This document shows positions 7,793 through 17,566 of a stretch of DNA of 64,000 nt, piece by piece. Both the position numbers and the translations under genes were made by a program. The notes below the pieces were generated by a model, which made no database searches, had not been told where the DNA came from, and was given only the letters and a program-made list of their open reading frames with translations. Numbering within the stretch: position 1 is the first letter of the stretch; each line of letters begins with the position of its first letter. The stretch spans positions 1-64,000 of the forward strand of contig JAVBMT010000004.1 in NCBI GenBank assembly GCA_031552195.1, read 5' to 3'. Origin of the DNA: JAVBMP01 sp031552195. Lineage in GTDB: Bacteria > Desulfobacterota > Desulfovibrionia > Desulfovibrionales > Desulfovibrionaceae.

Positions 7793-9862
7793 TCAGAACC
7801 TGTATGCCGCCTGCACCCCAAAGGAACGCGGTTCGCCCTGCTGCACGAGAGTTGTGCCTCCCCAGTTCATGCTTCTGTCATTATAATTCGCGTTAAAAAT
7901 ATTCTTCGCCCATATCATGACGTCAATATTCTCGCCTTCATATCCGGCTTGGGCGTTTACCAGGGCGTATCCGTCATTGTTCAGCTCATTTTTTATGTCG
8001 GAATAAAATGAACTCACGCCTGTAACGTTGGCGCCCACGACAAATCCCGATTCCCATCTGTAGTTGACGCCGGCCATATAGGAAAACTCGGGAGCCCCGG
8101 GGCTGGTATTGCCGTCAAAATTGACCCCGCCGCTTTCCCAGTCTTCAAGCTTGCTGTTCAGATATCCCGCGGAGGCCATCAGGGTGAGCCCGGGCACGGG
8201 TTTATACCGCATATCAAATTCCACTCCGTACGAGCGGGCTTTGGCGGCATTCAGCACGTTTCTGTTATTGGGCGCGCCGATAAGCTCAATCACCTGTTTG
8301 TCTTCGATATCATTGTAGAAAGCGGAGATGTTCACCATAAGCCTGTCATCAAGCCACTTGCTCTTCAGGCCGATTTCATAGCTCCAAATATATTCCGGGT
8401 CATAGGTGAACCGGTCTTTCGTGGTGGCGAAAGCGTAGTTAAACCCGCCGGAAAGATATCCTTTGGCGACCCTGGCATAGCTCATAATTTCCGGCGTAAG
8501 GTCAAAGGCGAGAGTCGCGCTGGGCAAAAATTCCGTATAGGACAGCGTTTCGCCGAATGAATTACGTGGCATGCCGGGAAAAAGCTGCTCAATGTCCTTG
8601 TCGGCTTGAAGGTGGGCATATTCTATACGCCCACCCAAGGTAAGGTGCAACCGATCCAGGAAGTGCGCTGTGCCTTGCGCGAAAAAGGCGGCGCCTTTAT
8701 CGGTCTGATCTGTATTTTGCATGTCCGCGTAAGTGACGTCAACGTCAACATCCTCATGATAGATATATACCCCGGCAAGCCAGTCAAACGCCTTGCCTTT
8801 TTCCTGTTTTGAAGCGACGCGCAACTCTTCGCTCCACACAGTGACATCGTAGCCGATAGAGCTGTTTTCCATCATGGGCATGCTTATCGGGGTCATGTCA
8901 AAGTCGTTGACCGTATCCTGCTTGTAATGGAACCTTCCGGTAACTGATGTGACGTCAAAAGAAGGAGCGGAGTATTTAATCTTCAAAATCTCCGCATCGG
9001 CGTCAATATCCGACTTGTTCGCGCCGTCCCATGAAAGTTCGTTCCGGCCGGTGGCGAAAGGGCCGTCTATGAAACGGTATACGCCCACGCCATCGTTGTA
9101 ATGCTGCCCCTCAAGGATAAAGGAGACGTCCCAGTCTTCCGTCGGCGTCCACCGGACATTGCCGCGCGCGTTAAAGTGCTGCGCGCGCGCGGCGGTATCC
9201 GGCCCGGAAAGGTTTTCCATCCATCCGTCCGTGCTGTAGTTTTGAATCGATACACGTGCGGCGAGCGTGTCTTCAACAAGGGGCAGATTAAAGCTGGCCC
9301 CTTCCTTGAAAAGGGGTTTCGCGGCGTCGGTATCCCACATTCCGGCTTCACCGTAAATTTTTCCGCCAAAGTCGCTGTCCGGCTGCCGGGTAATCACATT
9401 GATGACGCCAGCCTCCGAGTTGCGGCCATAAAGAGTGCCCTGCGGGCCTTTGAGCACTTCCACCCGCTCTATGTCCATAAAGTCCAGGTTCTGCATCTGA
9501 TGGATAGGGTAGTTTATGCCGTCAACGTATACGCCCGCGGGAGAAAATACCTGTCCCTCAAAGCCGCCGACGCCGCGTATGGTGATCATATTTTCATAAC
9601 TGTTCTTGCGCAAAAAAAGGTTCGGCACATAGTTAGTCAAATCGTACAACCGCGTGATGTGCTGCTCTTCAAGCATCCGTTCTGTATACGCGTTCACGCT
9701 TGCCGGCACCTTCTGCGCGTCCTGTTCGGTTTTTTCCGCTGTCACCGTGATCGGATCGAGGTAGTACGTTTTTTCCTCATTTTTTTCTTCCGCCTGGGTT
9801 GAAAAAGGCAACGCCAACATCGCGCAGAGGACCGCCGGAAGAAGCAGCCGGTTTTTCTTCAT
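7793..9862 (-). CDS. TonB-dependent outer-membrane receptor
   Basis: A 689-residue receptor. Signal peptide at 1-24 (MKKNRLLLPAVLCAML...), then a TonB-box-like DPITVTAE near residue 34. The plug domain (LTNYVPNLFLRKN, then IRGVGGF and VLKGPQGTLYGRNSEAGVINV) is followed by a beta barrel ending in Phe (AAYRF). The plug resembles receptors of the FyuA/pesticin class that take up phenolate siderophores, but the ligand cannot be read from sequence. The start at 9862 follows GGAGGG; an upstream in-frame ATG is unsupported. A Fur-box-like sequence lies 80-95 bases upstream. Two YbtPQ-like ABC proteins upstream would carry the cargo across the inner membrane. Confidence 0.92.
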   Translation of the reverse strand: MKKNRLLLPAVLCAMLALPFSTQAEEKNEEKTYYLDPITVTAEKTEQDAQKVPASVNAYTERMLEEQHITRLYDLTNYVPNLFLRKNSYENMITIRGVGGFEGQVFSPAGVYVDGINYPIHQMQNLDFMDIERVEVLKGPQGTLYGRNSEAGVINVITRQPDSDFGGKIYGEAGMWDTDAAKPLFKEGASFNLPLVEDTLAARVSIQNYSTDGWMENLSGPDTAARAQHFNARGNVRWTPTEDWDVSFILEGQHYNDGVGVYRFIDGPFATGRNELSWDGANKSDIDADAEILKIKYSAPSFDVTSVTGRFHYKQDTVNDFDMTPISMPMMENSSIGYDVTVWSEELRVASKQEKGKAFDWLAGVYIYHEDVDVDVTYADMQNTDQTDKGAAFFAQGTAHFLDRLHLTLGGRIEYAHLQADKDIEQLFPGMPRNSFGETLSYTEFLPSATLAFDLTPEIMSYARVAKGYLSGGFNYAFATTKDRFTYDPEYIWSYEIGLKSKWLDDRLMVNISAFYNDIEDKQVIELIGAPNNRNVLNAAKARSYGVEFDMRYKPVPGLTLMASAGYLNSKLEDWESGGVNFDGNTSPGAPEFSYMAGVNYRWESGFVVGANVTGVSSFYSDIKNELNNDGYALVNAQAGYEGENIDVMIWAKNIFNANYNDRSMNWGGTTLVQQGEPRSFGVQAAYRF

Positions 9863-9939
9863 AAAATATTCCCTCCAGATTTGGATAGTTATGCAGTTGC
9901 TCCGCAACCCGGGCGGAGTTGAGCCAGAGAATATTTATG

Positions 9940-9958
9940 TATAATGATTTTCAATTTC
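9940..9958. promoter_or_regulatory. Fur-box-like site before the TonB receptor
   Basis: The 19 bases match the GATAATGATAATCATTATC Fur consensus at 14 positions by direct comparison. The site lies in the 141-base gap between the second ABC gene and the receptor, at promoter distance from the receptor start. It suggests the receptor has its own iron-repressed promoter. Confidence 0.6.
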
Positions 9959-10003
9959 ATTCTTGCATTCCACGAATTTTCAGTTGTATTTCGCGCAAGC
10001 GGG

Positions 10004-11749
10004 CTACGCTTCTTGGGCGTGCATGCTCCAGCCCGCCGCTTCCTGCTGCAAGTTCCATAAATGGCTGTACAGTCCCTGATTCGCCAGCAGCTCTCCGTGT
10101 TTTCCCGCTTCGGCGACCCGGCCGTGGTCCAGCACGATGATCTGATCAGCATTTTCCACGGTGCGCAGCCTGTGGGCTATGATGACCACGGTTTTATCAG
10201 CCACCAGGGCGTTGATGGCGCGCTGCACGTCTCTTTCGTTTTCAGGGTCAAGGGAAGCCGTGGCTTCATCCAGCAAAATGACGGGCGCGTTTTTGAGCAA
10301 CGCGCGGGCGATGGAAATGCGCTGTTTTTCCCCGCCTGACAAGGTGCAGCCGCCTTCTCCCACCGCCGTATCGTAACCCTGCGGCAAGGCGGATATAAAA
10401 TCGTGGCAGCAGGCCAGTTGCGCGGCCCGCTCAATTTCAGCGTCGGAGGCCTCCATGCGGCCGACCTTGATGTTGTTGCGTATACTGTCTTTGAACAGAT
10501 AGACGTCTTGAAAGACCATGGAAACACGGCCGAGCAAACTTTCCGGGTCCATATTTTTTATGTCCCTGCCGGCCAGCGTTATCCGCCCTTCCTGAGTATC
10601 CCAGAACCTGGCTATCAGGCGCGCGATAGTGCTTTTGCCGCTTCCGGAAGGCCCAACCAGCGCCGTGAGGCCGCGTTCGGGCAAAGTAAAATTCACGTTC
10701 TGCAATACCGGAGCATCATTATACGCGAACCCCACCTGTTCGAAACGAATAGCTCCGCGGCCGGGAGCCGGTTCCTCGCCGGGCAGCGGACGTTCCGCCC
10801 TAATCTCCATAATTCTCTTGGCGCTGAGGGCGGTGTAGCGCAGTTCCGCATAATTGATAAGCGAAACGGAAAGAGGCTCCACAACCCGCATTCCGAGCAG
10901 CAGGCAGAGCAGGAACAAGGGAAGTGAGAGTTCGCCGCCAGTGAGCAGAAAGACGCCCGCGACGAGCGTGGCCGTGAGCCCGGAACGCAGAATCGCTATG
11001 GCCACCAACACCACGGGCACCACCAGCGCCTCCATGCGGATGGACTCGTTCATCAGGCGCTCAAAGGCTTCGCGCAGGCGGGCGAAACGTTCGCCGGTCA
11101 GGTTGTGCGCTTTGATTTCCTTCATGCCGAGCAGATATTCCTGGAGGCGCCCGGCGCAGTCGGTCTTGGCGCGCATATGCCTCAGGCTTATCCGTTCCTG
11201 AAAGCCTTCCGACCAAAAAATGATGGCGCAGCAGGCCGGCATGGGCAAGAACATGGCCAAAGCCATCTGGGGACTGAAAAAGAGCATGACTCCAAAAACG
11301 ATGACCGGAAGGACAACCGCGCCGACAAGTTGCGGAACATAGAAAGACACCGAAACTTCCACATTGGTATAGTCGTTCAGCATCATGCTGGTGAGCGAGG
11401 CCGGGTCGCGGCGGCCCAGAAAGCCAAGGGAAAGCTTCCGCAAATGCTCCGCCAGGGCGATCCGCCCCTCGGCGGAAAGGTCGTAGGCCGCCGAAGCCGT
11501 TTTTTCGTGAGAGAACGCCCTTGCGGCGTATTCCACGGCAATCCACACGATCAATACGGCGCAGACGGTCCACAACTTCGCCATATCCATGGGAACGTCA
11601 CGCGCATAGGAAAAGTAAATGGTATCGAAAACCACGAAGATCAGCAGGCTGGGAACGACCTGGCAGAGCCCGAGGAAAAGTGAAGACAGGCAGGGAACCA
11701 GAAGTTCCCTGGGTTTGCCGCCGGTAATGTCGTAGAAAAAATTTTTCAT
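10004..11749 (-). CDS. ABC transporter, exporter-type fold, YbtP/YbtQ-like (second)
   Basis: A 581-residue fused membrane/ATPase half-transporter. The N-terminal 300 residues hold six membrane segments. The C-terminal ATPase has Walker A (GPSGSGKST), the LSGGE signature and Walker B (ILLDEATA), then IIAHRL with its switch His. By fold it is an exporter, but pairs of this type beside a TonB receptor (Yersinia YbtP/YbtQ) import ferric siderophores. The start follows GGAGGCGA. The other half-transporter lies upstream on the same strand, separated by a 179-base repeat. The protein is a likely heterodimer partner of that gene's product. Confidence 0.88.
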   Translation of the reverse strand: MKNFFYDITGGKPRELLVPCLSSLFLGLCQVVPSLLIFVVFDTIYFSYARDVPMDMAKLWTVCAVLIVWIAVEYAARAFSHEKTASAAYDLSAEGRIALAEHLRKLSLGFLGRRDPASLTSMMLNDYTNVEVSVSFYVPQLVGAVVLPVIVFGVMLFFSPQMALAMFLPMPACCAIIFWSEGFQERISLRHMRAKTDCAGRLQEYLLGMKEIKAHNLTGERFARLREAFERLMNESIRMEALVVPVVLVAIAILRSGLTATLVAGVFLLTGGELSLPLFLLCLLLGMRVVEPLSVSLINYAELRYTALSAKRIMEIRAERPLPGEEPAPGRGAIRFEQVGFAYNDAPVLQNVNFTLPERGLTALVGPSGSGKSTIARLIARFWDTQEGRITLAGRDIKNMDPESLLGRVSMVFQDVYLFKDSIRNNIKVGRMEASDAEIERAAQLACCHDFISALPQGYDTAVGEGGCTLSGGEKQRISIARALLKNAPVILLDEATASLDPENERDVQRAINALVADKTVVIIAHRLRTVENADQIIVLDHGRVAEAGKHGELLANQGLYSHLWNLQQEAAGWSMHAQEA

Positions 11750-11786
11750 TTCGCCTCCGCCCGTTGCGCGGGTTTTTCTTCCGCAA

Positions 11787-11965
11787 GAGCATTTTAACTT
11801 TGAAATATCTATGCAAGAATCGGTTTTGAATGTTGAAGGCTATATTATATCCGGCCAGCACAAGCCCAAGGCGGCTTGCGCTAAAAACGCGCCGCGTTGC
11901 TCGCTTGCGGGCGTACGCTAGCACGACCGCCAGGTCATTTAAACTTTTTCAAAGTTAAAATGACC
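11787..11965 (-). repeat. Intergenic repeat, copy A
   Basis: A 179-base element between the two ABC half-transporter genes. It starts with a hairpin (GGTCATTTTAACTTT, loop GAA, AAAGTTTAAATGACC; one mismatch in 15 pairs), continues through a CGCCGCG...TGCTCGCTTGCGGGCGTACG core and ends in TTTCAAAGTTAAAATGCTC, so both ends share an inverted TTTTAACTTTGAAA. It overlaps the 3' end of the upstream gene and supplies its last eight codons and stop. Confidence 0.8.
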
Positions 11966-13753
11966 AAGCCGCCAGGAGACCGCTTCCGTGTGGGCCTGCC
12001 ACATGCGTCGATACACGCCGTTTTTTTCAAGCAGATCCTCATGCCGCCCGTGTTCCGCTATTTTTCCTTTATCCATGACGATGATCTGGTCAGCGTTGCG
12101 GATAGTGGACAGTCTGTGCGCGATGATGATGACCGTTTTTCCCCGGATAAGCGTGTTCAAAGCTTGCTGAATGCGCGTCTCGTTATCGGGGTCGGCAAAG
12201 GCCGTGGCTTCGTCCAGCACAAGAATGGGCGCGTTTTTGAGCACAGCGCGGGCGATGGAAATACGTTGCGCTTCACCGCCGGAAAGGTAGGTTCCGCCCT
12301 CGCCGATTTTTGTCGCGTATCCATCAGGGAGAGAGCTGATAAAATCATGGCAACACGCGGCGCGCGCCGCCGCAATCACTTGTTCGCGCGAAGCGGAGCT
12401 GTTACCCATGCGGATATTCTCCTCTATGCTGTCATAAAACAGGTGCACGTCCTGAAAGACGAAAGAAATAGAATTCATAAGCTGTTCCATGCGCATCCGG
12501 CGTATATCGACCCCGCCGATGCTCACGGTTCCGGAGCCTACGTCCCAGAAGCGGGGAATAAGAGAGGCGATGGTGGACTTTCCGCTTCCTGAAGGGCCGA
12601 CCAGGGCCGTCAACGTTCCGGGCGCTACATGGAATGACACGCCTGACAGCGCCTCCGGCGCGTCCGCCTCTCCTTCCGTCGCGTAACTGAAACGCACATC
12701 TTCAAAGGTAACGGAATAGTTTTTCGGTTCTTCGGGATTTTGCGGCTCCGGCAGAGGACTCCGCGCAAACAGTTCATCAATGCGTTCCACCCCCTCGGCG
12801 ATCATGCGCATGTTGCCCCCTAGATTCAAAAGTTTGAGAATCGGAATGGGCAACCCCGGCGACATGACCAGAAACAGCAGCAGCGTGAGGGCAAAGGCCT
12901 GGTTGTCGGTCTGTTCGCTGAACAGATGCAGGCCGACGGGCAGGACAAAGGCCGGAATGGAAGACAGAATGATGAAAAAAAGCGTGTAGGGGTGTTTGTA
13001 GGTTTTGCTGATTTGCGTAGCCTGTTTACGGTAGGCCTGGATGGCGTCATGAAAACCGAGAAATGTCCGGACCGTCAGACCGAAGACTTTTACGGCGGGC
13101 ATGCCGCGCACGTATTCCACACCGGCGGCATTCATGTTTTCCAGGGCGTCATGGTACAAGCGCGTGTGCTCTTTGGCTTTTTCTCCCTGGAACACGACGG
13201 CCTGCAAGGCGAACGCCGCGATGACCGGAACGGCGCATGACAAGGCGAGCCGCCAGTCCAGAAGGAACATAACGGTCAGCATGATAAGCGGCAGCGCCGC
13301 CGCGCCTATGAAATCCGGCAGATGATGGGCGATAAAGTTTTCTATCCGCTCGACGTTCACCTCCAATATCTTTTTGATGCTTCCGGTCGATTCCCGCGTG
13401 TGGAAGCCCATTGGAAGCGCGCCGAGGTGTTCGGCAAGGCGGATCCGCAGGTTGTACAGGATGCGGAAGGCGGCAAAGTGCGAAGCTATCGCGCTTGTAT
13501 AAAGAGAAACCAAGGCAGCGGCCAAGGCGGCCAAGGCAATAAAGGCCCAGCGCAGTATCAATCCGGAATCGCTGAGCGTGGGATCGGGCGCATTGCGCAA
13601 CAGCTCGGCCACAATAAAATAAGCGGATACGAACGGTACGAACATCAGCAGCGTGCTGGCCACGGAAAGCGCGCCCGCTAGCGCCAACAGGCCTTTTTTG
13701 GCGTTCGCAAGTTCCAGCATGCGTGGGATGCCCTTTTTTCTTTTCTTCACCAT
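11939..13753 (-). CDS. ABC transporter, exporter-type fold, YbtP/YbtQ-like (first)
   Basis: A 604-residue membrane/ATPase half-transporter with six N-terminal membrane segments and a C-terminal ATPase (GPSGSGKST, YLSGGEAQR, ILVLDEATA, IIAHRLST). It lies 27 bases downstream of the outer-membrane channel gene, so it is probably part of the same transcript. The start at 13753 follows GGAGG 9 bases away. Its last residues, GHFNFEKV, are encoded by the intergenic repeat rather than by ABC-family sequence, so the C-terminus has been replaced or extended. With the next gene it probably forms a heterodimeric importer for a ferric chelate. This role is inferred from the TonB receptor beside it. Confidence 0.88.
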   Translation of the reverse strand: MVKKRKKGIPRMLELANAKKGLLALAGALSVASTLLMFVPFVSAYFIVAELLRNAPDPTLSDSGLILRWAFIALAALAAALVSLYTSAIASHFAAFRILYNLRIRLAEHLGALPMGFHTRESTGSIKKILEVNVERIENFIAHHLPDFIGAAALPLIMLTVMFLLDWRLALSCAVPVIAAFALQAVVFQGEKAKEHTRLYHDALENMNAAGVEYVRGMPAVKVFGLTVRTFLGFHDAIQAYRKQATQISKTYKHPYTLFFIILSSIPAFVLPVGLHLFSEQTDNQAFALTLLLFLVMSPGLPIPILKLLNLGGNMRMIAEGVERIDELFARSPLPEPQNPEEPKNYSVTFEDVRFSYATEGEADAPEALSGVSFHVAPGTLTALVGPSGSGKSTIASLIPRFWDVGSGTVSIGGVDIRRMRMEQLMNSISFVFQDVHLFYDSIEENIRMGNSSASREQVIAAARAACCHDFISSLPDGYATKIGEGGTYLSGGEAQRISIARAVLKNAPILVLDEATAFADPDNETRIQQALNTLIRGKTVIIIAHRLSTIRNADQIIVMDKGKIAEHGRHEDLLEKNGVYRRMWQAHTEAVSWRLGHFNFEKV

Positions 13754-13780
13754 TGTGTTCTGCCTCCGTCGTCGGTAACG

Positions 13781-15310
13781 TCATTCATTTTTCCACGACC
13801 CGCCGAGGGCCTGGAATAAGGCCACGGTCTGGGCGAGACGGTCCATTTCCGCCTGAATGCGCCCCAAGGTCATTTCATGATACTTGCGGTCCGCATCCAG
13901 AAACTCCAGCAGGGAAATACCTCCCAATGCATATTGCCGCCGCGCGATCGCGCGGCTCTTGTCAGCTTCGCGCGCGGCCTCTCGTGTGGCGGCCAGGGTT
14001 TTCGCTCCGGATTCCAGGGCTGCCAGCGCATTAGCCACATCGGCATAGCCGCGCAGGGCCGTTTCTTTCCAGGCCGCGAGAGCCATGTCCATTTCCGCTT
14101 CAGCCGCCCGCTTGCGGGCGAGCAGTTCCCCGCCGCGGAACACCGGCTGCAGAAGTGACAAACCCACATTCCACACGCTCGCGCTGTCCAGGAAGATTCC
14201 AGTATGAGATGTGGAGCTGTAGCCCGCGCCGCCGGTAAGGTTCAGGCTCGGGTACAATTGCGCGGCCGCCGCGCCAACCTGTGCCGTGGCCTTGTGCAGC
14301 AACGCTTCCGCCGCTTTGATATCCGGGCGTTGCCGCACCAGTTCGCCGGGAAGAATGAGGGGTATTTCCCCCGGTAGGGCAAAGTCCCGCAGAAAGAACC
14401 GCGGAAGCTCCGCTGTGGCCGGACTCGCTCCCACCAGAACGGCAAGCTGGTTCCGGCTTGCCGCAAGAGCGCGCTCAAGGGGCGGCAGGGTTGCGGCCAG
14501 TTCGGCCAGTTCCCGATTGCGTATGGCCAGTTCGGCCATAGAGACTCCGCCCGCCTGCAATTTGTCCGTTTCCACTTTCAACTGCCGCGAGCGTGTTTCC
14601 AGCATTTCCTCCGTGCTGTCGATAAGCGCCCGGATACCGGCCTCGCGGACGCAGCACAGCAGCACGCCGGAGATCAATGTCAGGCGGGCGGCCTCCAGTT
14701 CATACGAACGGAATGAGATTTCCGCAGCCAGGGCTTCAAGCTTGCGCCGCCCTCCGCCAAAAAAATCAAAGGTATACCCCACGCTCAGACCAGCGGCGTA
14801 TACGGTAAAAGGACTTTGGCGCGCCATGGTTTCAGGCGAACCCATGGCGGCTGCGTTTATCTGCCTGGGGGTGGCTGAAGCTGAAATATCCACAGCGGGC
14901 GCCCATACCGCCCCGGCTTCCGCCCGCCACAATTCACGGGCGCGGGCGAGCGCGGCGCGGGCCTGTTCAAGATTCGGCGAAACGCGCAAAGCGCGTTCGA
15001 CTAGGACGTCCATCTGCGGATTGCCGAAAAGCTTCCACCAGAGCACGGGCAATTTTCCCTGTGAGAAACGCTGCGCCTCCGCCAGGGAAGGATGAGCGTC
15101 GCCAGCGTGAATTTTCGTTCCGCCGGAGGGAGGCAACCGTAAGCCATCTTTTGGCGCGGCGGTTTGTGCCGGTAATGCGCGTTCGGCATAGCCGCTTACG
15201 TCCGGCGGAGCGGGCGGAACAAAATTCGGCCCCGCGGCGCAGCCGGAAATGAAAAGTGCGACCGGCAAAAGCGGTGCCGGTAAAATGCGCGTTATTTTGC
15301 CAAGATGCAT
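13781..15310 (-). CDS. Outer-membrane efflux lipoprotein, NodT/OMF family
   Basis: A 509-residue TolC-like channel subunit. The signal peptide ends in a lipobox (LFISGC), followed by AAGPNF as is typical of NodT-type lipoproteins. Two OMF repeats follow, with the ALARAREL and QRPDIKAAEALLHKATAQVG motifs. The start at 15310 is chosen because it gives the signal peptide and lies two bases after the stop of the permease gene; longer upstream frames give no signal peptide. It should dock on the HlyD-like lipoprotein of the same operon and complete a three-part exporter spanning both membranes. Confidence 0.9.
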   Translation of the reverse strand: MHLGKITRILPAPLLPVALFISGCAAGPNFVPPAPPDVSGYAERALPAQTAAPKDGLRLPPSGGTKIHAGDAHPSLAEAQRFSQGKLPVLWWKLFGNPQMDVLVERALRVSPNLEQARAALARARELWRAEAGAVWAPAVDISASATPRQINAAAMGSPETMARQSPFTVYAAGLSVGYTFDFFGGGRRKLEALAAEISFRSYELEAARLTLISGVLLCCVREAGIRALIDSTEEMLETRSRQLKVETDKLQAGGVSMAELAIRNRELAELAATLPPLERALAASRNQLAVLVGASPATAELPRFFLRDFALPGEIPLILPGELVRQRPDIKAAEALLHKATAQVGAAAAQLYPSLNLTGGAGYSSTSHTGIFLDSASVWNVGLSLLQPVFRGGELLARKRAAEAEMDMALAAWKETALRGYADVANALAALESGAKTLAATREAAREADKSRAIARRQYALGGISLLEFLDADRKYHEMTLGRIQAEMDRLAQTVALFQALGGSWKNE

Positions 15311-15312
15311 GA

Positions 15313-16527
15313 TTAATCCAATGTTTTTTTGTAGCACTTTACCGCAATGAGCATAAAAACCAGTCCGAAGAGCATGATCGGCCAGATATGGGGCCACAGG
15401 TCGAAAATGCTGGTTCCTTTCAGCATGATGGCCCGGATCATCCGGTTGAAATATGTGATGGGCAACAGGCCGCCGAGAAATTGCGCCCATTTCGGCATTC
15501 CTGAAAAAGGAAACATGAAGCCCGAAAGCATGACGCCGGGCAGAAAGTAGAAGAACGTGAGCTGAATGGCTTGCAGCTGGTTACGGGCCACGGAGGACAA
15601 GGCAATGCCCATAACCAGCGAGGCGGTGATAAACAGCAGCGTGGCCGAGTATATCGCCGTCAGGCTTCCCGCAAAGGGAATTCTGAAAATTACGCGCGCC
15701 GCCAGCAGAACAATTGTGGTTTGTATAAGGCCGATGAAAACATAAGGGACAATCTTACCGCTCACCACCTCAAGGGGAAGCACCGGAGAGGACAACAAGT
15801 TTTCCATGGTGCCGCGTTCCCGTTCCCGGGTGACTGAAAGCGCGGTCATCATCACCATGGTCATGCTGAGCATCACGCCTATCAGGCCGGGAACGGTGTT
15901 GTAACGGGTTATGCCTTCCGGGTTGTAAAGGTTGTGAACAATCACCTCGAACGGCTGTCGCTCCGCGCTGAGGGCTGTAAGCGGTCCCTTCAGGTCTTTG
16001 GCCGTTACGGATGCGACGAGTTTTTCCAGGGCATGCACGGCCTTTGACGACGCTGAAGGATCGGAGGCGTCCGCCTCCACCAGCAGGGCCGGACGCTCGC
16101 CACGCGCAAGTTTGCGCGAAAAATCGGACGGGATGTTGACCACAAATTGCAGCCTGCCCTGTTCCAAGGCCAACCTGGCGGCCTTTTCATCAGGCAGTTG
16201 CTCACACAGGGCAAAGTATCCCGTAGTGCGCATAGCGGCGATAAAGGAACGGGAAAACTCGCTGTGCTCCGCAACCAGCAACCCGGTGGGGAGATTTTTT
16301 GGATCCATGTCGATGGCGAATCCAAAAATGATAAGCTGCACCAGCGGCAGAACCACCATCATGCCGAAGGTCAGGCGCTCGCGTTTGACCTGAAGAAACT
16401 CTTTGCAGACGATTCCCCACCAGCGAGAGAAAGAAAAGCGGCAACCCAGGAGCGAAAGCCTTATTGTACGCTGCCCGGTTTTTTCGCCGGAACCGGCCTT
16501 CGGCGGCCGGATGTCACGAGGTCTCAT
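15313..16527 (-). CDS. ABC-2 type permease of the tripartite exporter
   Basis: A 404-residue ABC-2 permease of the YbhS/YbhR type. It has one N-terminal membrane segment (LTFGMMVVLPLVQLIIFGFAI), a large extracytoplasmic domain, then five C-terminal membrane segments with the RERERGTMENLLSSP coupling motif. The ATG at 16527 overlaps the end of the ATPase gene, giving translational coupling; longer in-frame starts would lie well inside that gene. Only one permease gene is present, so it probably works as a homodimer. The substrate is unknown. Confidence 0.88.
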   Translation of the reverse strand: MRPRDIRPPKAGSGEKTGQRTIRLSLLGCRFSFSRWWGIVCKEFLQVKRERLTFGMMVVLPLVQLIIFGFAIDMDPKNLPTGLLVAEHSEFSRSFIAAMRTTGYFALCEQLPDEKAARLALEQGRLQFVVNIPSDFSRKLARGERPALLVEADASDPSASSKAVHALEKLVASVTAKDLKGPLTALSAERQPFEVIVHNLYNPEGITRYNTVPGLIGVMLSMTMVMMTALSVTRERERGTMENLLSSPVLPLEVVSGKIVPYVFIGLIQTTIVLLAARVIFRIPFAGSLTAIYSATLLFITASLVMGIALSSVARNQLQAIQLTFFYFLPGVMLSGFMFPFSGMPKWAQFLGGLLPITYFNRMIRAIMLKGTSIFDLWPHIWPIMLFGLVFMLIAVKCYKKTLD

Positions 16528-17566
16528 GCCCGGCCTCCGTACGCGCCGCGCAGGGCGTTTCCGCATTGGCGCGAGTTCCCGTCATATGGATGAACACCTC
16601 TTCAAGACCTGTGGGAATGGGCCGCAGTTGGAGGGCGGCCCCTGATCGCGCGACGAACGCATTCAATGAGGCGGCGAGGGTTGCGGAGTTTATGCCGGAA
16701 ATGTGCAGCGATTCGCCGAACATGACCGTCTGTTCCACCCCAGGCAGCGCCTCGATGGAGCGGCTGATCTCTGCCAGCTGAGCGCCCGTCAGGGCATATG
16801 TAGTGAGTCCGCCGGCGGCGATTACCTGTTCCGGCGTTCCATCAACCAACAACTCCCCGTTTGCGATGTAGGCAAGCTTGTGGCAGCGCTCGGCCTCATC
16901 CATGTAGTGCGTGCTGACAAGCACGGAAATGCCGTCCGAGGCCAGTTGGTGAATTTCATCCCAGAAGTCGCGGCGGGCTTTGGGGTCCACTCCGGCGGTG
17001 GGCTCGTCCAGCAGCAGCAATTCCGGCTTGTGCAGCATGCAGGCGGCAAGAGCGAGCCGTTGCTTCCAGCCGCCCGAAAGGGTTCCGGCCAGTTGGCCGG
17101 CGCGGCAATCAAGATTAAGTGAGGCAAGAGCCCGCGCGACGGCGGCTCCGCGCTCCGGCACCTGATACATCCTGGCGATAAAATTGAGGTTTTCATGAAT
17201 AGTGAGATCTTCCCAAAAAGAAAAGCGTTGCGTCATATACCCCACTTTGTGGCGTATAAAGGCGCTTTCACGAAGTATGTCGAATCCGAGGCACGTTCCG
17301 GAACCGGAGTCGGGGGTAAGCAGGCCGCATAGCATGCGAATGGATGTGGTCTTGCCGCTGCCGTTGGGGCCGAGAAATCCATGAATCTCACCCCGGCGCA
17401 CATTGAGGGAAAGGTTTTTGACCGCATGGCAAGCGCCGAAGGATTTGTTCAGCCCTGTGACGCTGACGGCGAATTCCGGTTCTCCGGAAATTTCGGGCGC
17501 GGCATTTGAAGCCGTAATGGGAACGAAACCGGCCGGAGCCTCGGTTAGTCCGATCTTCCGCATCAT
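16514..17566 (-). CDS. ABC transporter ATP-binding protein of the exporter
   Basis: A 350-residue ATPase of the ABC-2 class. Walker A is GPNGSGKTT, the signature LSGGW and Walker B LLLLDEPTAGVDP, followed by STHYMDEAERC. It holds a single ATPase domain, unlike the fused double form of YbhF. The start ATG overlaps the HlyD stop codon by four bases (ATGA), and the 3' end overlaps the permease gene. HlyD, ATPase, permease and OMF therefore form one tightly packed operon. The C-terminal 90 residues are the usual regulatory extension of this class. Confidence 0.9.
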   Translation of the reverse strand: MMRKIGLTEAPAGFVPITASNAAPEISGEPEFAVSVTGLNKSFGACHAVKNLSLNVRRGEIHGFLGPNGSGKTTSIRMLCGLLTPDSGSGTCLGFDILRESAFIRHKVGYMTQRFSFWEDLTIHENLNFIARMYQVPERGAAVARALASLNLDCRAGQLAGTLSGGWKQRLALAACMLHKPELLLLDEPTAGVDPKARRDFWDEIHQLASDGISVLVSTHYMDEAERCHKLAYIANGELLVDGTPEQVIAAGGLTTYALTGAQLAEISRSIEALPGVEQTVMFGESLHISGINSATLAASLNAFVARSGAALQLRPIPTGLEEVFIHMTGTRANAETPCAARTEAGHETS

